A stretch of 51,503 bases of DNA from Amycolatopsis acididurans. Its GTDB lineage: Bacteria; Actinomycetota; Actinomycetes; Mycobacteriales; Pseudonocardiaceae. Location: NCBI RefSeq assembly GCF_012328925.1, contig NZ_JAAXLS010000047.1, positions 1-51,503 of the forward strand, written 5' to 3'. The notes beneath the pieces were generated by a model that saw only the letters and a list, made by a program, of their open reading frames with translations, did no database searches and was not told the DNA's origin. The position numbers and the translations under genes were made by a program. Shown in pieces: positions 15,224-23,992 of this stretch (within the stretch, counting starts at the first letter, position 1; every line of letters starts with the position of its first letter).

Positions 15224-16981
15224 GTGTTCGATTCGGTGCTGGTGGCCAACCGCGGCGAGATCGCGGTCCGGGTCATCCGGGCGTGCCACGACCTCGGCCT
15301 CCGCGCGGTCGCCGTGTACTCCGACGCCGACCGCGAAAGTCGGCACGTCGCGCTCGCCGATGCCGCGGTCAGGATCGGCGAGGCCAGCCCCGCGGACAGC
15401 TATCTGAACATCGAGCGCATCCTCGGCGCCGCACGCGAAAGCGGTGCCGGTGCCGTCCATCCCGGCTACGGTTTCCTGTCGGAGAACGCCGGGCTCGCTC
15501 GCGCCGTCACCGACGCGGGGCTGACGTTCATCGGCCCCCCGGCCACGGCGATCGAGGTCATGGGGGACAAGGTCGCCGCACGACGCGCGGCTGTGGAGGC
15601 CGGGGTGCCGGTCGTGCCCGGCTCCGACGGCGCGCTCGCCGACGCCGAAGCGGCGGTGGCTTTCGCCCGACAGCACGGGTTTCCCCTCGCGCTGAAGGCG
15701 TTGCACGGCGGCGGTGGTCGTGGCATGCGCATCGTCCGTGCGCCCGGTGAGTTGCCCGTCGCGTTCGAGGCCGCGGTACGCGAGGCCACCCTCGCCTTCG
15801 GCCGTGGCGACTGTTATGCCGAGCGCTACCTGGAACGGCCGCGACACATCGAGGTGCAGATCCTCGCCGACCATCGCGGTACGGTGCTCGCCCTCGGCGA
15901 CCGCGACTGCTCCGTGCAGCGCCGCCACCAGAAACTCATCGAGGAGGCGCCCGCGCCAGGCCTCGATCCCGCTGTGCGGCGGGCGATCGCGGACGCGGCC
16001 GTCCGGCTCGCGCGACACGTGGGCTACACGAACGCCGGCACGTGCGAGTTCCTGCTCGACACCGACGGCCGCACCTTCTACTTCCTGGAGATGAACACGC
16101 GGCTGCAGGTCGAGCACCCGGTCACCGAGCAGGTCACCGGCATCGACCTCGTCACCGAGCAGATCCGCGTCGCCGGCGGGATGCCGCTCGGGCGTGTCCA
16201 GCGGGACGTCACCGTCACCGGCCACGCCGTCGAGGTGCGCATCAACGCCGAAGACCCCGCGGAGTCCTTCGCTCCCCGCAGCGGGAAGGTGCATGCGCTG
16301 ACGCCGCCGCTCGGCCCGTGGGTGCGGTTCGACACCGGCCTGGAGGCGGGGCAGGAGATCTCGCCGTACTACGACTCCCTCATCGGAAAGCTCGTGACGT
16401 GGGGCGCGAACCGGGACCAGGCGCTGCATCGCATGGCGCGCGCACTGGACGAGTTCCAGCTTGCGGGCCCGGCGACGACCCTTCCCTTCCACCGCTTGGC
16501 GCTCGCGCATCCGCAGTTCGTCCGAGCGGAGCACTCGACCGTCTCCGTCGAGTCCGAATGGGACTTGTCGGACCTCGAGCCTGCGGAGACGGGTGACGTG
16601 ACCGTTCAACCAGAAGCCGCCCCGCGGCGCGACGTCCGGCTGCCCCTCGGCGACCGCGTCTTCACGATCACGATCACCGGCACGGCCCACGACGCCGCGC
16701 GTGCGAGTTCCGCGCGGCGCCGGCAAAGCGGCGCCACGGCGACTCGCACGGATCGTCCTGCCGCCGAGACACCCGAGCTCCGGTCGCCGATCCAAGGCGT
16801 CGTCAGCCGCCTCGACGCGAAAGACGGAGACGAAGTGCGGCCCGGTGATCCCATCTGTGTCGTCGAAGCGATGAAGATGGAAAACGTCGTCGTGGCGCAC
16901 CGGTCCGGGCGGCTCACCCTCACCCGCAAGGCCGGTGAAGGGGTCGAGCACAGGGCGGTCCTCGCCGTGATCGAGCCGTGA
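15224..16981 (+). CDS. Acyl-CoA carboxylase alpha subunit (biotin carboxylase + biotin carrier)
   Basis: A 585-residue protein. The biotin carboxylase domain fills residues 1 to about 445 (FDSVLVANRGEIAVRVIRAC, AVHPGYGFLSENA, the ATP-grasp glycine loop HGGGGRGMR, EMNTRLQVEHPVTEQVTG). A biotin carrier domain occupies the last 75 or so residues, with the biotinylation motif EAMKMEN and Lys at about 551. It carboxylates its own biotin with ATP and bicarbonate for the beta subunit. The GTG at 15224 gives the standard MFDSVLVANRGE start with GAAGGAG at 15211-15217. The ATG at 15209 that overlaps the remnant's stop is an alternative. It is coupled (GTGA) to the next gene. Confidence 0.9.
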   Translation: MFDSVLVANRGEIAVRVIRACHDLGLRAVAVYSDADRESRHVALADAAVRIGEASPADSYLNIERILGAARESGAGAVHPGYGFLSENAGLARAVTDAGLTFIGPPATAIEVMGDKVAARRAAVEAGVPVVPGSDGALADAEAAVAFARQHGFPLALKALHGGGGRGMRIVRAPGELPVAFEAAVREATLAFGRGDCYAERYLERPRHIEVQILADHRGTVLALGDRDCSVQRRHQKLIEEAPAPGLDPAVRRAIADAAVRLARHVGYTNAGTCEFLLDTDGRTFYFLEMNTRLQVEHPVTEQVTGIDLVTEQIRVAGGMPLGRVQRDVTVTGHAVEVRINAEDPAESFAPRSGKVHALTPPLGPWVRFDTGLEAGQEISPYYDSLIGKLVTWGANRDQALHRMARALDEFQLAGPATTLPFHRLALAHPQFVRAEHSTVSVESEWDLSDLEPAETGDVTVQPEAAPRRDVRLPLGDRVFTITITGTAHDAARASSARRRQSGATATRTDRPAAETPELRSPIQGVVSRLDAKDGDEVRPGDPICVVEAMKMENVVVAHRSGRLTLTRKAGEGVEHRAVLAVIEP

Positions 16982-18063
16982 ACACGATCGCGGAACTCGT
17001 CCTCGGCATCGGACGGAAATACGAAGGCTTGCCGCTCGACGACCTGACCGCCGCGGAGAGTCTCCGGGAGGACCTCGCCGCCGCGGACATCGCGGGCCTG
17101 TCGTTGCCGGAGGAATACGGCGGTTCCGGGACGCTGGCCGAACTCTGCCAGGCGATCGAAGCCGTCGGGCTCACCGGGATGACCGCCCCGGGGCTGTTGC
17201 TGAGCACAGGTGTCGTCGGCCGGATCCTTGCCGAGCACGGGACCGCGGTGCAGAAAGCCGCCCTGCTCCCCGGAATCGCGACCGGCGAGGTGCGGTTCTG
17301 CTTCGCGCTCACCGAGGCGGAGTCTGGTTCGAACCCGATGCGGATGCGCACCACTGCAGTGCGGGAGGGCGACGACTGGATCATCCGCGGCGAGAAGACC
17401 TACATCTCCGCCGTCGACCACGCCACGCACATGCTGCTCGTGACTCGCGCGGCGGACGCCCTGACGCTCTTCGTGGTCGAGCTGCCGGCCGAGCGGGTCA
17501 CGAAGACACCGGTCACGGTGTACGTGCCGGTCGCGGAACGGCAGTGGACCCTGCACTTCGACGATCTGCGGCTCCCCGCGACCGCCGTGATCGGCGAACC
17601 CGGCCAGGGCGGGAAAGCGCTCTTCACCGGGCTCAACGCCGAGCGGCTCGCGGTCGCCGCGCAGTCGATCGGGCTGGGGCGCTGGTGTCTGGCCAAGGCG
17701 GTCGAGCACGCCAGGTCCCGCGAGGTTTTCGGCGTCCCGATCGGCGCGCACCAGGCGGTCCAGCATCCGCTCGCCGACGCGCACATCGCGCTCGAGAGCG
17801 CCGCTGCCGTGTTGTGGCGTGCGGCCGGCGAACGGGACGACCGCGGCACCGCCTGCACCATCGCGAAAATCGCGGCCTGTGACGCCGGGCTGCAGGCGGC
17901 GGACGCGGCGCTGCAGACGTTCGGCGGCAGCGGCTACACCGATGAAACCCAGGTATACCAGCGCTTCGCGTTCTTGCGTCTCGCGAAGTCAATCCCGGTC
18001 ACGCGGGAGCTGGCCCTCAACCACGTCGCGACGGCCGCCCTCGGCCTGCCGCGGTCGTACTGA
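16978..18063 (+). CDS. Acyl-CoA dehydrogenase
   Basis: A 361-residue flavoprotein of the acyl-CoA dehydrogenase fold, which makes 2,3-enoyl-CoA and passes electrons to ETF. The FAD/substrate segment FALTEAESGSNPMRMRT, the middle-domain ISAVDHATHMLLV region and FGVPIGAHQAVQHPLADA are recognisable. It is shorter than usual at the N-terminus. The C-terminal GTxE segment that carries the catalytic Glu in the medium-chain type is replaced by RLAKSIPVTRELALNHVA, so the base, if any, lies elsewhere. It starts with GTG overlapping the carboxylase stop, so the two act together. Confidence 0.88.
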   Translation: MNTIAELVLGIGRKYEGLPLDDLTAAESLREDLAAADIAGLSLPEEYGGSGTLAELCQAIEAVGLTGMTAPGLLLSTGVVGRILAEHGTAVQKAALLPGIATGEVRFCFALTEAESGSNPMRMRTTAVREGDDWIIRGEKTYISAVDHATHMLLVTRAADALTLFVVELPAERVTKTPVTVYVPVAERQWTLHFDDLRLPATAVIGEPGQGGKALFTGLNAERLAVAAQSIGLGRWCLAKAVEHARSREVFGVPIGAHQAVQHPLADAHIALESAAAVLWRAAGERDDRGTACTIAKIAACDAGLQAADAALQTFGGSGYTDETQVYQRFAFLRLAKSIPVTRELALNHVATAALGLPRSY

Positions 18064-18087
18064 AAGCACGAAGAGAGGCAAGGGAGC

Positions 18088-18954
18088 ATGGCTGTCGAGA
18101 AAATCACCGTCGTCGGCGGTGGTGGGCAGATGGGAAGCGGCATCGCGCAGGTCGCGGCGAGCGCCGGGGTCACGGTCACGATCGTCGATGCCGACGAGAA
18201 GGCGTGCGAGCGAGGCCTCGGCCGGATCGAGCGGAGCCTCGCGCGGCTGGTGAAGGCCGGCAAGCTGACCGAGGACGAGAGCGCCGGCGTGCGCGGCCGC
18301 ATCGCGACCACCACCGACCTCGAATCCGGCTGTGCCGAGGCGGACTACGTCATCGAGAGCGTGTCGGAGGACCTCGACCTCAAGAACGCCCTGCTCGCCC
18401 GGATCGACGCGAGTGTCCCGGCACATGCGCTCATCTCCACCAACACCTCGCAGATCGCGATCTCCAAGCTCGCGAACGCCGTCACCCGGCCCGAGCGGTT
18501 CATCGGCACGCACTGGTTCAACCCGCCGCCGCTGATGCGCCTCATCGAGGTCGTGCGGGGCGCGAAGACCTCCGACGAGACCCTGCAGGCGACGCTCGAT
18601 TTGGCGAAGCAGCTGGGCAAGGAGACGATCGTCTGCAAGAAGGACACCCAGGGCTTCATCACCTCGCGGCTGATGAACCTGTGGTGCATCGAAGCGGCGC
18701 GGATCCTCGAAGAGGGCATCGCCGACGCCGACGACATCAACCGCGCCTGCGTGCTCGCGTTCAACCACGCGATGGGGCCGCTCGCCACCGCCGACATCGG
18801 TGGCCTGGAGACCGTGCTCGCCGCATCCGAGTCTCTCACGCAGAACTTCGGCGAACGGTTCCGCCCGCCGCAGGTGCTGCGCACGCTGGTGAACGCGGGT
18901 GACCTCGGAACCAAGACCGGCAAGGGTTTCAGCGACTACGGGGAGGCCCGATGA
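18088..18954 (+). CDS. 3-hydroxyacyl-CoA (3-hydroxybutyryl-CoA) dehydrogenase
   Basis: A 288-residue stand-alone L-3-hydroxyacyl-CoA dehydrogenase, which oxidises 3-hydroxyacyl-CoA to 3-ketoacyl-CoA with NAD. The NAD motif VVGGGGQMGSGIAQ is at the N-terminus. The catalytic-His region is THWFNPPPLMRLIEVV, followed by the C-terminal dimerisation domain with DTQGFITSRLMN and FNHAMGPLATADIGGL. Length matches the Hbd/FadB2 type. It lies 24 bp after the acyl-CoA dehydrogenase with AAGGGAG before the ATG, and its stop overlaps the next start (ATGA). Confidence 0.92.
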   Translation: MAVEKITVVGGGGQMGSGIAQVAASAGVTVTIVDADEKACERGLGRIERSLARLVKAGKLTEDESAGVRGRIATTTDLESGCAEADYVIESVSEDLDLKNALLARIDASVPAHALISTNTSQIAISKLANAVTRPERFIGTHWFNPPPLMRLIEVVRGAKTSDETLQATLDLAKQLGKETIVCKKDTQGFITSRLMNLWCIEAARILEEGIADADDINRACVLAFNHAMGPLATADIGGLETVLAASESLTQNFGERFRPPQVLRTLVNAGDLGTKTGKGFSDYGEAR

Positions 18955-19736
18955 GCGACGCCGTCAGCATTTCCCGGCCGGCGGACGGGGTCGCGGTGGT
19001 CACCGTCGACTTCCCGCCCGTCAACGCGATGGGCCAGGAGGTGCTGGCCGGGCTGGAGAAGGTTTTCTCGCAGCTGCGGGACGACTCCGCGACCCGCGCG
19101 ATCGTCCTGACCGGCGCCGGGGACAAGGCGTTCATGGCGGGCGGGGACATCTCGTCGTTCGAGCGATTGCTCGCCGAGGACGGCGCGATGGACCGGTTTT
19201 CGGCGTGGACCAGGGGGATCTTCGAGATCATCGAGGTGATCCCGCAGCCCCTGATCGGCGCGGTGCAGGCCCCCGCGGTCGGCGGTGGGCTGGAGATCGC
19301 GCTGCTGTGCGACCTGCTCGTGATGGATGCGAACGCGAAGGCGGGCCTCACGGAGGTCGGCATCGGGCTCATCCCTGGCGGCGGCGGCACACAGCGGCTC
19401 ACCCGCCGGGTCGGGTTGTCGATCGCGACCGAGCTGATGCTCACCGGCAAGGTGATCAGGGCGCCGCAGGCACTCGAGATCGGGCTCGTGAACAAGGTGA
19501 GCGAGGCGGGCAAGGCACTCGCCGACGCGGTCGAGCTGGCGACGTCCATCGCCGCCAAGCCAGCCGTCGCGGTGCAAGCCGCCAAGCGCGCGGTGCGCGA
19601 GCCCGGCCGGGCGGACCTCGAGGCGGGCCTGGAACTGGAGCGCGCGTTGTTCCTGAAGGCGTTCGCTTCCGCGGACTGCAAGGAAGGATTCCAGGCGTTC
19701 CTGGAGAAGCGCGCTCCACAGTGGACACACTCGTGA
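18951..19736 (+). CDS. Enoyl-CoA hydratase
   Basis: A 261-residue crotonase-fold enzyme that hydrates 2-enoyl-CoA. The oxyanion motifs are KAFMAGGDISSFE and VQAPAVGGGLEIALLCD. The two catalytic glutamates fit GGLEIAL and GLTEVGIGLIPGGGGTQRL, the canonical hydratase wording. The C-terminus KEGFQAFLEKRAPQW is typical. It is coupled by ATGA to the hydroxyacyl-CoA dehydrogenase, giving consecutive beta-oxidation steps in one transcript. Confidence 0.92.
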   Translation: MSDAVSISRPADGVAVVTVDFPPVNAMGQEVLAGLEKVFSQLRDDSATRAIVLTGAGDKAFMAGGDISSFERLLAEDGAMDRFSAWTRGIFEIIEVIPQPLIGAVQAPAVGGGLEIALLCDLLVMDANAKAGLTEVGIGLIPGGGGTQRLTRRVGLSIATELMLTGKVIRAPQALEIGLVNKVSEAGKALADAVELATSIAAKPAVAVQAAKRAVREPGRADLEAGLELERALFLKAFASADCKEGFQAFLEKRAPQWTHS

Positions 19737-19764
19737 TGTTCTGATTGCGAAGGGAACCGGTGCG

Positions 19765-21255
19765 ATGGCGCACGTCGGGCAGTGGACGTCTTTTCACCGC
19801 GACTTCCGCCCCGGCGGCGTCGCGCTCCGGTTCGGCGACGAGCAGCTTACCTGGCTCGAGCTGGACTCCCGCGTCGCGCGGCTCGCGGCCGGCCTGCGGG
19901 CGGAGGGGATCGGGCCCGGTGACCGGTTCGGGTTGCTGCTGCGCAACCATCCGTCCTTTGTGGAGCTGGTCCTCGCCGCGGCGCGTCTGGGCGCGGCGTT
20001 CGTCCCCCTGAACACGATGCTGACGCCGCCCGAGCTCTCGCACATCATCAGCCACTCCGGGCTGAGGCTGCTGGTCACCGACGCGTCGTTCTCCGAGCGC
20101 TTGAGCGCCACGACGCATTCGGTGGAGAAGGTCTTCTTCGTCGGTGCTGTGCCGGACGGCGGGCGCGGCTTCGACGAGCTGCTGTCGCACGGCGAGGCCG
20201 GCTACGACCCGGATCTCGACCCCGATGCGCCGCTCGCGATCTGTTACACCAGCGGCACGACCGGCTTGCCGAAGGGTGCTGTGCTCACGCACCGCTCGAT
20301 CGAGGCCATGGCGTCCTCGTCGATCGCGGCCGGTGGCCTCGGCCCGGCGGACAGGGCGCTTCTCCCGTTGCCGCTCCCGTTCACCGGCTCGGTCATCGCG
20401 GTGGTCATGCCGATCATGAAAGCGGGCGGTACCCTCCGGATCACCGCGAAGTTCGACGCCACCGAGGTGCTTGACGCCATCGAGAAGGACCGGATCACGT
20501 TCCTCATCGGTGTGCCGACCGTGTTCGACGCGATGCTGCGCGCCCCCGGCTTCGGCGAGCGGGACCTGTCGAGTCTCCGCGAGGTGCGCATCGGCGGCGC
20601 GAACGTCCCGGCGGCGCTCGTCGAGGAGTACCTCCGCCGCGGTATCCGGCTGATGGGTGCCTACGGTCTGACCGAGGGCGGCGGGTTCTGCCTCCAGGTC
20701 CCGCGAGACCGCGTCGCGGAGAAGATCGGCTCCTCGGGCAGGCCGCTGCTGGGCCAGCAGGTGAAGGTGCTCCGCGCCGACGGCACGGAAACGGTGCCCG
20801 GGCAGGTCGGTGAGCTGGCCGTCAAGGGCGAGAACATCATGAAGGAGTACCTCGACGACCTGGCGGCCACGGCCGCCGCGATCGTCGACGGCTGGCTGCG
20901 CACGGGTGATCTCGCGGTCGCCGATGACGACGGCTTCCTGACGATCGTCGACCGGGCGAAGGACATGCTCATCTCCGGCGGCCTCAACGTGTACCCGAGC
21001 GAGATCGAGAACGTGCTCCGCCGCTACCCCGGCGTGCTCGAGGTGGCGGTGGTCGGGGTACCCGACGAGAAGTGGGGCGAGGTCCCGAAGGCGTACGTCG
21101 TCACCGACGGCACCGCGCCGGATTTCGCGCGGGTGCGGGAGTTCCTCGCCGGGTACCTGGCGAAGTACAAGCTGCCCAAGCACTTCGAGGTCGTCGAGGA
21201 ACTTCCGCGCACCCTGAGCGGGAAGGTGCTCAAGCGGGAACTGCGCCGCCGGTGA
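19765..21255 (+). CDS. AMP-forming acyl-CoA synthetase (CoA ligase)
   Basis: A 496-residue ANL-superfamily ligase that activates a carboxylic acid with ATP and joins it to CoA. Core motifs are in order: YTSGTTGLPKGAVLTH (P-loop, about 165-180), YGLTEGGG (A5), GWLRTGDLA (A7), DRAKDMLISGGLNVYPSEIE (A8 hinge) and TLSGKVLKRELR with the catalytic Lys near the C-terminus. The ATG at 19765 follows AAGGGA. It is the last gene of the carboxylase alpha operon. Its stop codon directly abuts that of the convergent thiolase, leaving no intergenic terminator. The acid it activates is presumably the regulon's substrate; not predictable. Confidence 0.92.
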   Translation: MAHVGQWTSFHRDFRPGGVALRFGDEQLTWLELDSRVARLAAGLRAEGIGPGDRFGLLLRNHPSFVELVLAAARLGAAFVPLNTMLTPPELSHIISHSGLRLLVTDASFSERLSATTHSVEKVFFVGAVPDGGRGFDELLSHGEAGYDPDLDPDAPLAICYTSGTTGLPKGAVLTHRSIEAMASSSIAAGGLGPADRALLPLPLPFTGSVIAVVMPIMKAGGTLRITAKFDATEVLDAIEKDRITFLIGVPTVFDAMLRAPGFGERDLSSLREVRIGGANVPAALVEEYLRRGIRLMGAYGLTEGGGFCLQVPRDRVAEKIGSSGRPLLGQQVKVLRADGTETVPGQVGELAVKGENIMKEYLDDLAATAAAIVDGWLRTGDLAVADDDGFLTIVDRAKDMLISGGLNVYPSEIENVLRRYPGVLEVAVVGVPDEKWGEVPKAYVVTDGTAPDFARVREFLAGYLAKYKLPKHFEVVEELPRTLSGKVLKRELRRR

Positions 21256-22410
21256 TCATCCGAGCCGCTCGATGATCGTCACGTTCGCCTGACCGCCGCC
21301 CTCGCACATGGTCTGCAGGCCGTAGCGGCCGCCGGTGCGCTCCAGCTCGTGCAGCATGCTCGTCATCAAGCGTGTGCCGGTGGCGCCGATCGGATGCCCG
21401 AGCGCGATGGCGCCGCCGTTGGGGTTGACACGCTCCGGGTCCGCTCCGGTCTCCTCGAGCCAGGCCAGCACGACCGGCGCGAAGGCCTCGTTGATCTCGA
21501 CCACGTCGATGTCGCGAATGGACAGACCGGCGCGCTTCAGCGCGAGCTTCGTCGCGGCGATGGGCGCTGTCAGCATCAGCACGGGGTCGTCGCCGAGTAC
21601 GGTCAGCTGGTGGATGCGCGCCCGCGGCGTGAGGCCGTGTTCCCGCACGGCGCTTTCCGAGGCGATCAGCATCGCCGACGAGCCGTCCGAGATCTGGCTC
21701 GACACGGCCGCGGTGATCTTGCCGCCCTCGACGAGCGTCGGCAGCTTGGCCATCGTCTCCAGGCTGGTGTCAGGCCGGGGACCTTCGTCGGCCGTCACGC
21801 CCGCGAGTGGCAGGATCTCCCGGTCGAAGTGCCCAGCTTGCTGAGCTGCGACGGCCCGCCGGTGACTCTCCAGCGCGAAGGCCTCGAGGTCGTCGCGGGT
21901 ATGTCCCCACTTGTCCGCGACCAGTTCGGCGGCGCGGAACTGGGTGATCTCCTGGTCGCCGTAGCGTGCGAGCCAGCCGGTGGAGCCGCTGAACGGGTCT
22001 TTGTCGCCGAACTGCTCCCCGAGCCGGAACGCCACTCCGATCGGGTACCGGCTCATGGTCTGGACGCCGCCCGCGACGACGAGATCGGCGGTGCCGCTCA
22101 TCACCGCCTGCGCCGCGAAGTGCACGGCCTGCTGCGACGAGCCGCACTGCCTGTCGAGGGTCACGCCGGGCACCGTCTCGGGGAGGCCCGCGACGAGGGC
22201 GGCCGTCCTGGCGATGTCGCCCGCGTGCGCGCCGATGTTGTCGGTGCAGCCGTAGATCACGTCGTCGATGGCAGCGGGATCCACTCCCGTCCTGTCGACG
22301 AGCGCGCGGATGACGTGCGCCCCGAGGTCCGCGGGATGCACCGCCGACAGCCCGCCGCCCTTCTTGCCGACCGGAGTGCGGACCGCGTCGACCACGAATG
22401 CCTCGGGCAT
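21256..22410 (-). CDS. Thiolase (acetyl-CoA C-acyltransferase)
   Basis: A 384-residue degradative thiolase that cleaves 3-ketoacyl-CoA with CoA. The acyl-accepting Cys89 lies in DRQCGSSQQAVHFAA. The catalytic His and second Cys are in NGGAIALGHPIGATG (about 335-350) and CEGGGQANVTI (about 373). It is transcribed leftward from the operator at 22432, with GAGGAG before the ATG. It completes the beta-oxidation cycle encoded in the converging operon, although it lies on the other strand. Confidence 0.93.
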   Translation of the reverse strand: MPEAFVVDAVRTPVGKKGGGLSAVHPADLGAHVIRALVDRTGVDPAAIDDVIYGCTDNIGAHAGDIARTAALVAGLPETVPGVTLDRQCGSSQQAVHFAAQAVMSGTADLVVAGGVQTMSRYPIGVAFRLGEQFGDKDPFSGSTGWLARYGDQEITQFRAAELVADKWGHTRDDLEAFALESHRRAVAAQQAGHFDREILPLAGVTADEGPRPDTSLETMAKLPTLVEGGKITAAVSSQISDGSSAMLIASESAVREHGLTPRARIHQLTVLGDDPVLMLTAPIAATKLALKRAGLSIRDIDVVEINEAFAPVVLAWLEETGADPERVNPNGGAIALGHPIGATGTRLMTSMLHELERTGGRYGLQTMCEGGGQANVTIIERLG

Positions 22411-22431
22411 CTTCGCTCCTCGTAAAGTAGA

Positions 22432-22449
22432 CTAGCAAACAGTTGGTAG
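22432..22449. promoter_or_regulatory. Operator copy C (divergent promoter region)
   Basis: The sequence CTAGCAAACAGTTGGTAG lies 22 bp before the thiolase ATG (leftward) and 97 bp before the SDR start at 22546 (rightward). Leftward, TACTTT just after the operator may serve as a -10 box. It shares TTGGTAG and CnAnCAAAC with the other copies. Confidence 0.65.
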
Positions 22450-22501
22450 AAATCAGGATGGCACATCACCAGTCGCAGAGGGAAGCCGCAAGGAGGATGT
22501 C

Positions 22502-22549
22502 TTGTCCGGTAAGCATTTCCCGGTGTGCGTCGAGCGGGGATCGTCGTGA
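22502..22549 (+). CDS. Possible 15-residue leader peptide coupled to the SDR gene
   Basis: A TTG codon at 22502 has an ideal AAGGAGG ribosome-binding site 5 bases upstream. It opens a frame encoding MSGKHFPVCVERGSS that stops at 22547-22549, overlapping the GTG start of the SDR at 22546 (GTGA). The ribosome-binding site is far too good to be ignored, yet the peptide resembles nothing I recognise. It could be a leader peptide, a coupling device, or the tail of a lost gene. Confidence 0.4.
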   Translation: MSGKHFPVCVERGSS

Positions 22550-23295
22550 TCGCGCGGACCGCGCTCGTCACGGGTGGTAGCGCGGGTATCGGCCTGGCGA
22601 CGGCGGCGCGCCTGCTGGCCGACGGCTACGCCGTGGTGATCACCGGACGCGACGGGGGCAGGCTGGCGGCCGCCACCGAGTCGCTAGGAAGTCCCGCCGC
22701 GCTGTCCTGCGTCGTGCTGGACGCGCTCGACCACGATGCGACCGTGGAACGGGTGGCCGAGTTGAAGCCGGACGTCCTCGTCGCCAACGTGGGCACGGCC
22801 TTCGCCGGCGACCTCGCGCATACGTCGCTTGACGCCTGGCATCGGGTGCTCTCGACCAATGTGACGAGCGCATTCGCCGCACTGCAGGCCTGCGTGCCGC
22901 ACATGAAGGAGCGGGGGTGGGGGCGGATCGTCACGGTCGGCTCGCTCGCCAGCCACCGGCCGATCCGGTTCGGCGTCGCCTACACGGCGTCGAAGCACGC
23001 GCTGTGGGGGCTGACTCGCGCGGTGGCCCTGGACCTTCGTGGCACCGGTGTGACGGCCAATCTCGTTGCGCCGGCGTTCGTGCGCACCGGCATGACCGAA
23101 GCCAACGTCGCGACGATCTCCGCCGCCAGCTCCCGGTCCGCCGCGGAGGTCGAGCAGCGGCTGGCCGGGCTGTCCGACCTCGGCCGTCTGCTCGAACCCC
23201 GGGAGGTGGCCGACGAGGTCGCGGCGTTCGTCGCCGACGGCTCGCGGTCAGGGGAGATCAGGGTCATGGGGGACAGCGCGCGGATGTCACAATGA
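22546..23295 (+). CDS. Short-chain dehydrogenase/reductase (SDR)
   Basis: A 249-residue classical SDR. It has RTALVTGGSAGIGLATAARL at the N-terminus, VANVG in place of NNAG, the catalytic Ser (TVGSLASHR) and Tyr-x3-Lys (AYTASKHAL). The GTG at 22546 is chosen because it overlaps the stop of the upstream 15-residue frame and has GGGGAT before it; a GTG at 22525 would add seven residues but lacks a ribosome-binding site. It lies immediately upstream of the TetR gene in the same orientation, and its stop is part of the weak operator there. Confidence 0.85.
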   Translation: MIARTALVTGGSAGIGLATAARLLADGYAVVITGRDGGRLAAATESLGSPAALSCVVLDALDHDATVERVAELKPDVLVANVGTAFAGDLAHTSLDAWHRVLSTNVTSAFAALQACVPHMKERGWGRIVTVGSLASHRPIRFGVAYTASKHALWGLTRAVALDLRGTGVTANLVAPAFVRTGMTEANVATISAASSRSAAEVEQRLAGLSDLGRLLEPREVADEVAAFVADGSRSGEIRVMGDSARMSQ

Positions 23296-23311
23296 ACCAA
23301 ACACTTGGATG
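23294..23311. promoter_or_regulatory. Weak operator-like copy at the tetR start
   Basis: The sequence GAACCAAACACTTGGATG matches operator C at 12 of 18 positions, including CAAACA-TTGG. It lies just before the TetR start at 23323 and overlaps the SDR stop. It would allow autoregulation. The match is weaker than in the other copies. Confidence 0.4.
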
Positions 23312-23322
23312 GTGGGGCGGAT

Positions 23323-23979
23323 ATGGCGAACGTGAACGAAAAGCGGGGAACGGGCTCGAAGCGCTTGGTCTGGCCCGCGGACGAGTCGAAGGGGAAGCAG
23401 TCCCGTGGCGCGCACCGCGCCCAGCAGATCGTCGAGATCGCGCTGCGCCTGTTCCACGAGCAGGGTTACGCGAGCACATCGATGGACGATCTCGCGAACG
23501 CCGTGGGAATCCTCAAGGGCAGCCTCTACTACTATGTGGACTCCAAGGAGGACCTGCTCTTCCTCATCGTGGAGCACGTGCACGACACCGTCACGAGCCT
23601 GCTCGATCAGGCGATCTCGCGGGACGACCTGTCGCCGCTGGACCGGATTGTGGAGTTCGTCCGGCTCCAGCTGCGCTACAACGCGTCGAACATCACGGAA
23701 CTGGCGGTGTACCACCACGACTGGACGCGCCTGGAAGGCGCACGCCACGACGACATCCTGCGCCGCCGCCGGGCCAACGAGGCCGCGGTGATCGATCTGA
23801 TCGACCAGGCCAAGAAACTGGGCGAGGTGCCGAAGGCGATGGACAGCAGGCTGGCTGTCGCGCACACCACGGCCGTCATGGTCTGGCCCTACACCTGGTA
23901 CAACCCGCGCTCCCGCACCTCGGCCGACCAGCTCGCCGACAGCGGCGCCGAGTTCGTCCGCAAGGCGCTCGCCAGCTGA
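23323..23979 (+). CDS. TetR-family transcriptional regulator (candidate master regulator)
   Basis: A 218-residue TetR-type protein with an N-terminal DNA-binding domain (HRAQQIVEIALRLFHEQGYA) and helix-turn-helix at about residues 51-72 (STSMDDLANAVGILKGSLYY, YVDSKEDLL). A ligand-binding C-terminal domain follows. A basic 30-residue N-terminal arm precedes the fold. I chose the ATG at 23323; the one at 23305 lies inside an operator-like sequence. Operators flank it on both sides (23294, 23993). Related actinobacterial regulators of beta-oxidation genes release DNA on binding acyl-CoA, so a CoA-ester inducer is a reasonable inference. It is the best candidate to recognise the repeated 18-bp sites. 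Confidence 0.88.
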   Translation: MANVNEKRGTGSKRLVWPADESKGKQSRGAHRAQQIVEIALRLFHEQGYASTSMDDLANAVGILKGSLYYYVDSKEDLLFLIVEHVHDTVTSLLDQAISRDDLSPLDRIVEFVRLQLRYNASNITELAVYHHDWTRLEGARHDDILRRRRANEAAVIDLIDQAKKLGEVPKAMDSRLAVAHTTAVMVWPYTWYNPRSRTSADQLADSGAEFVRKALAS

Positions 23980-23992
23980 GCCAGCTCGCCAA

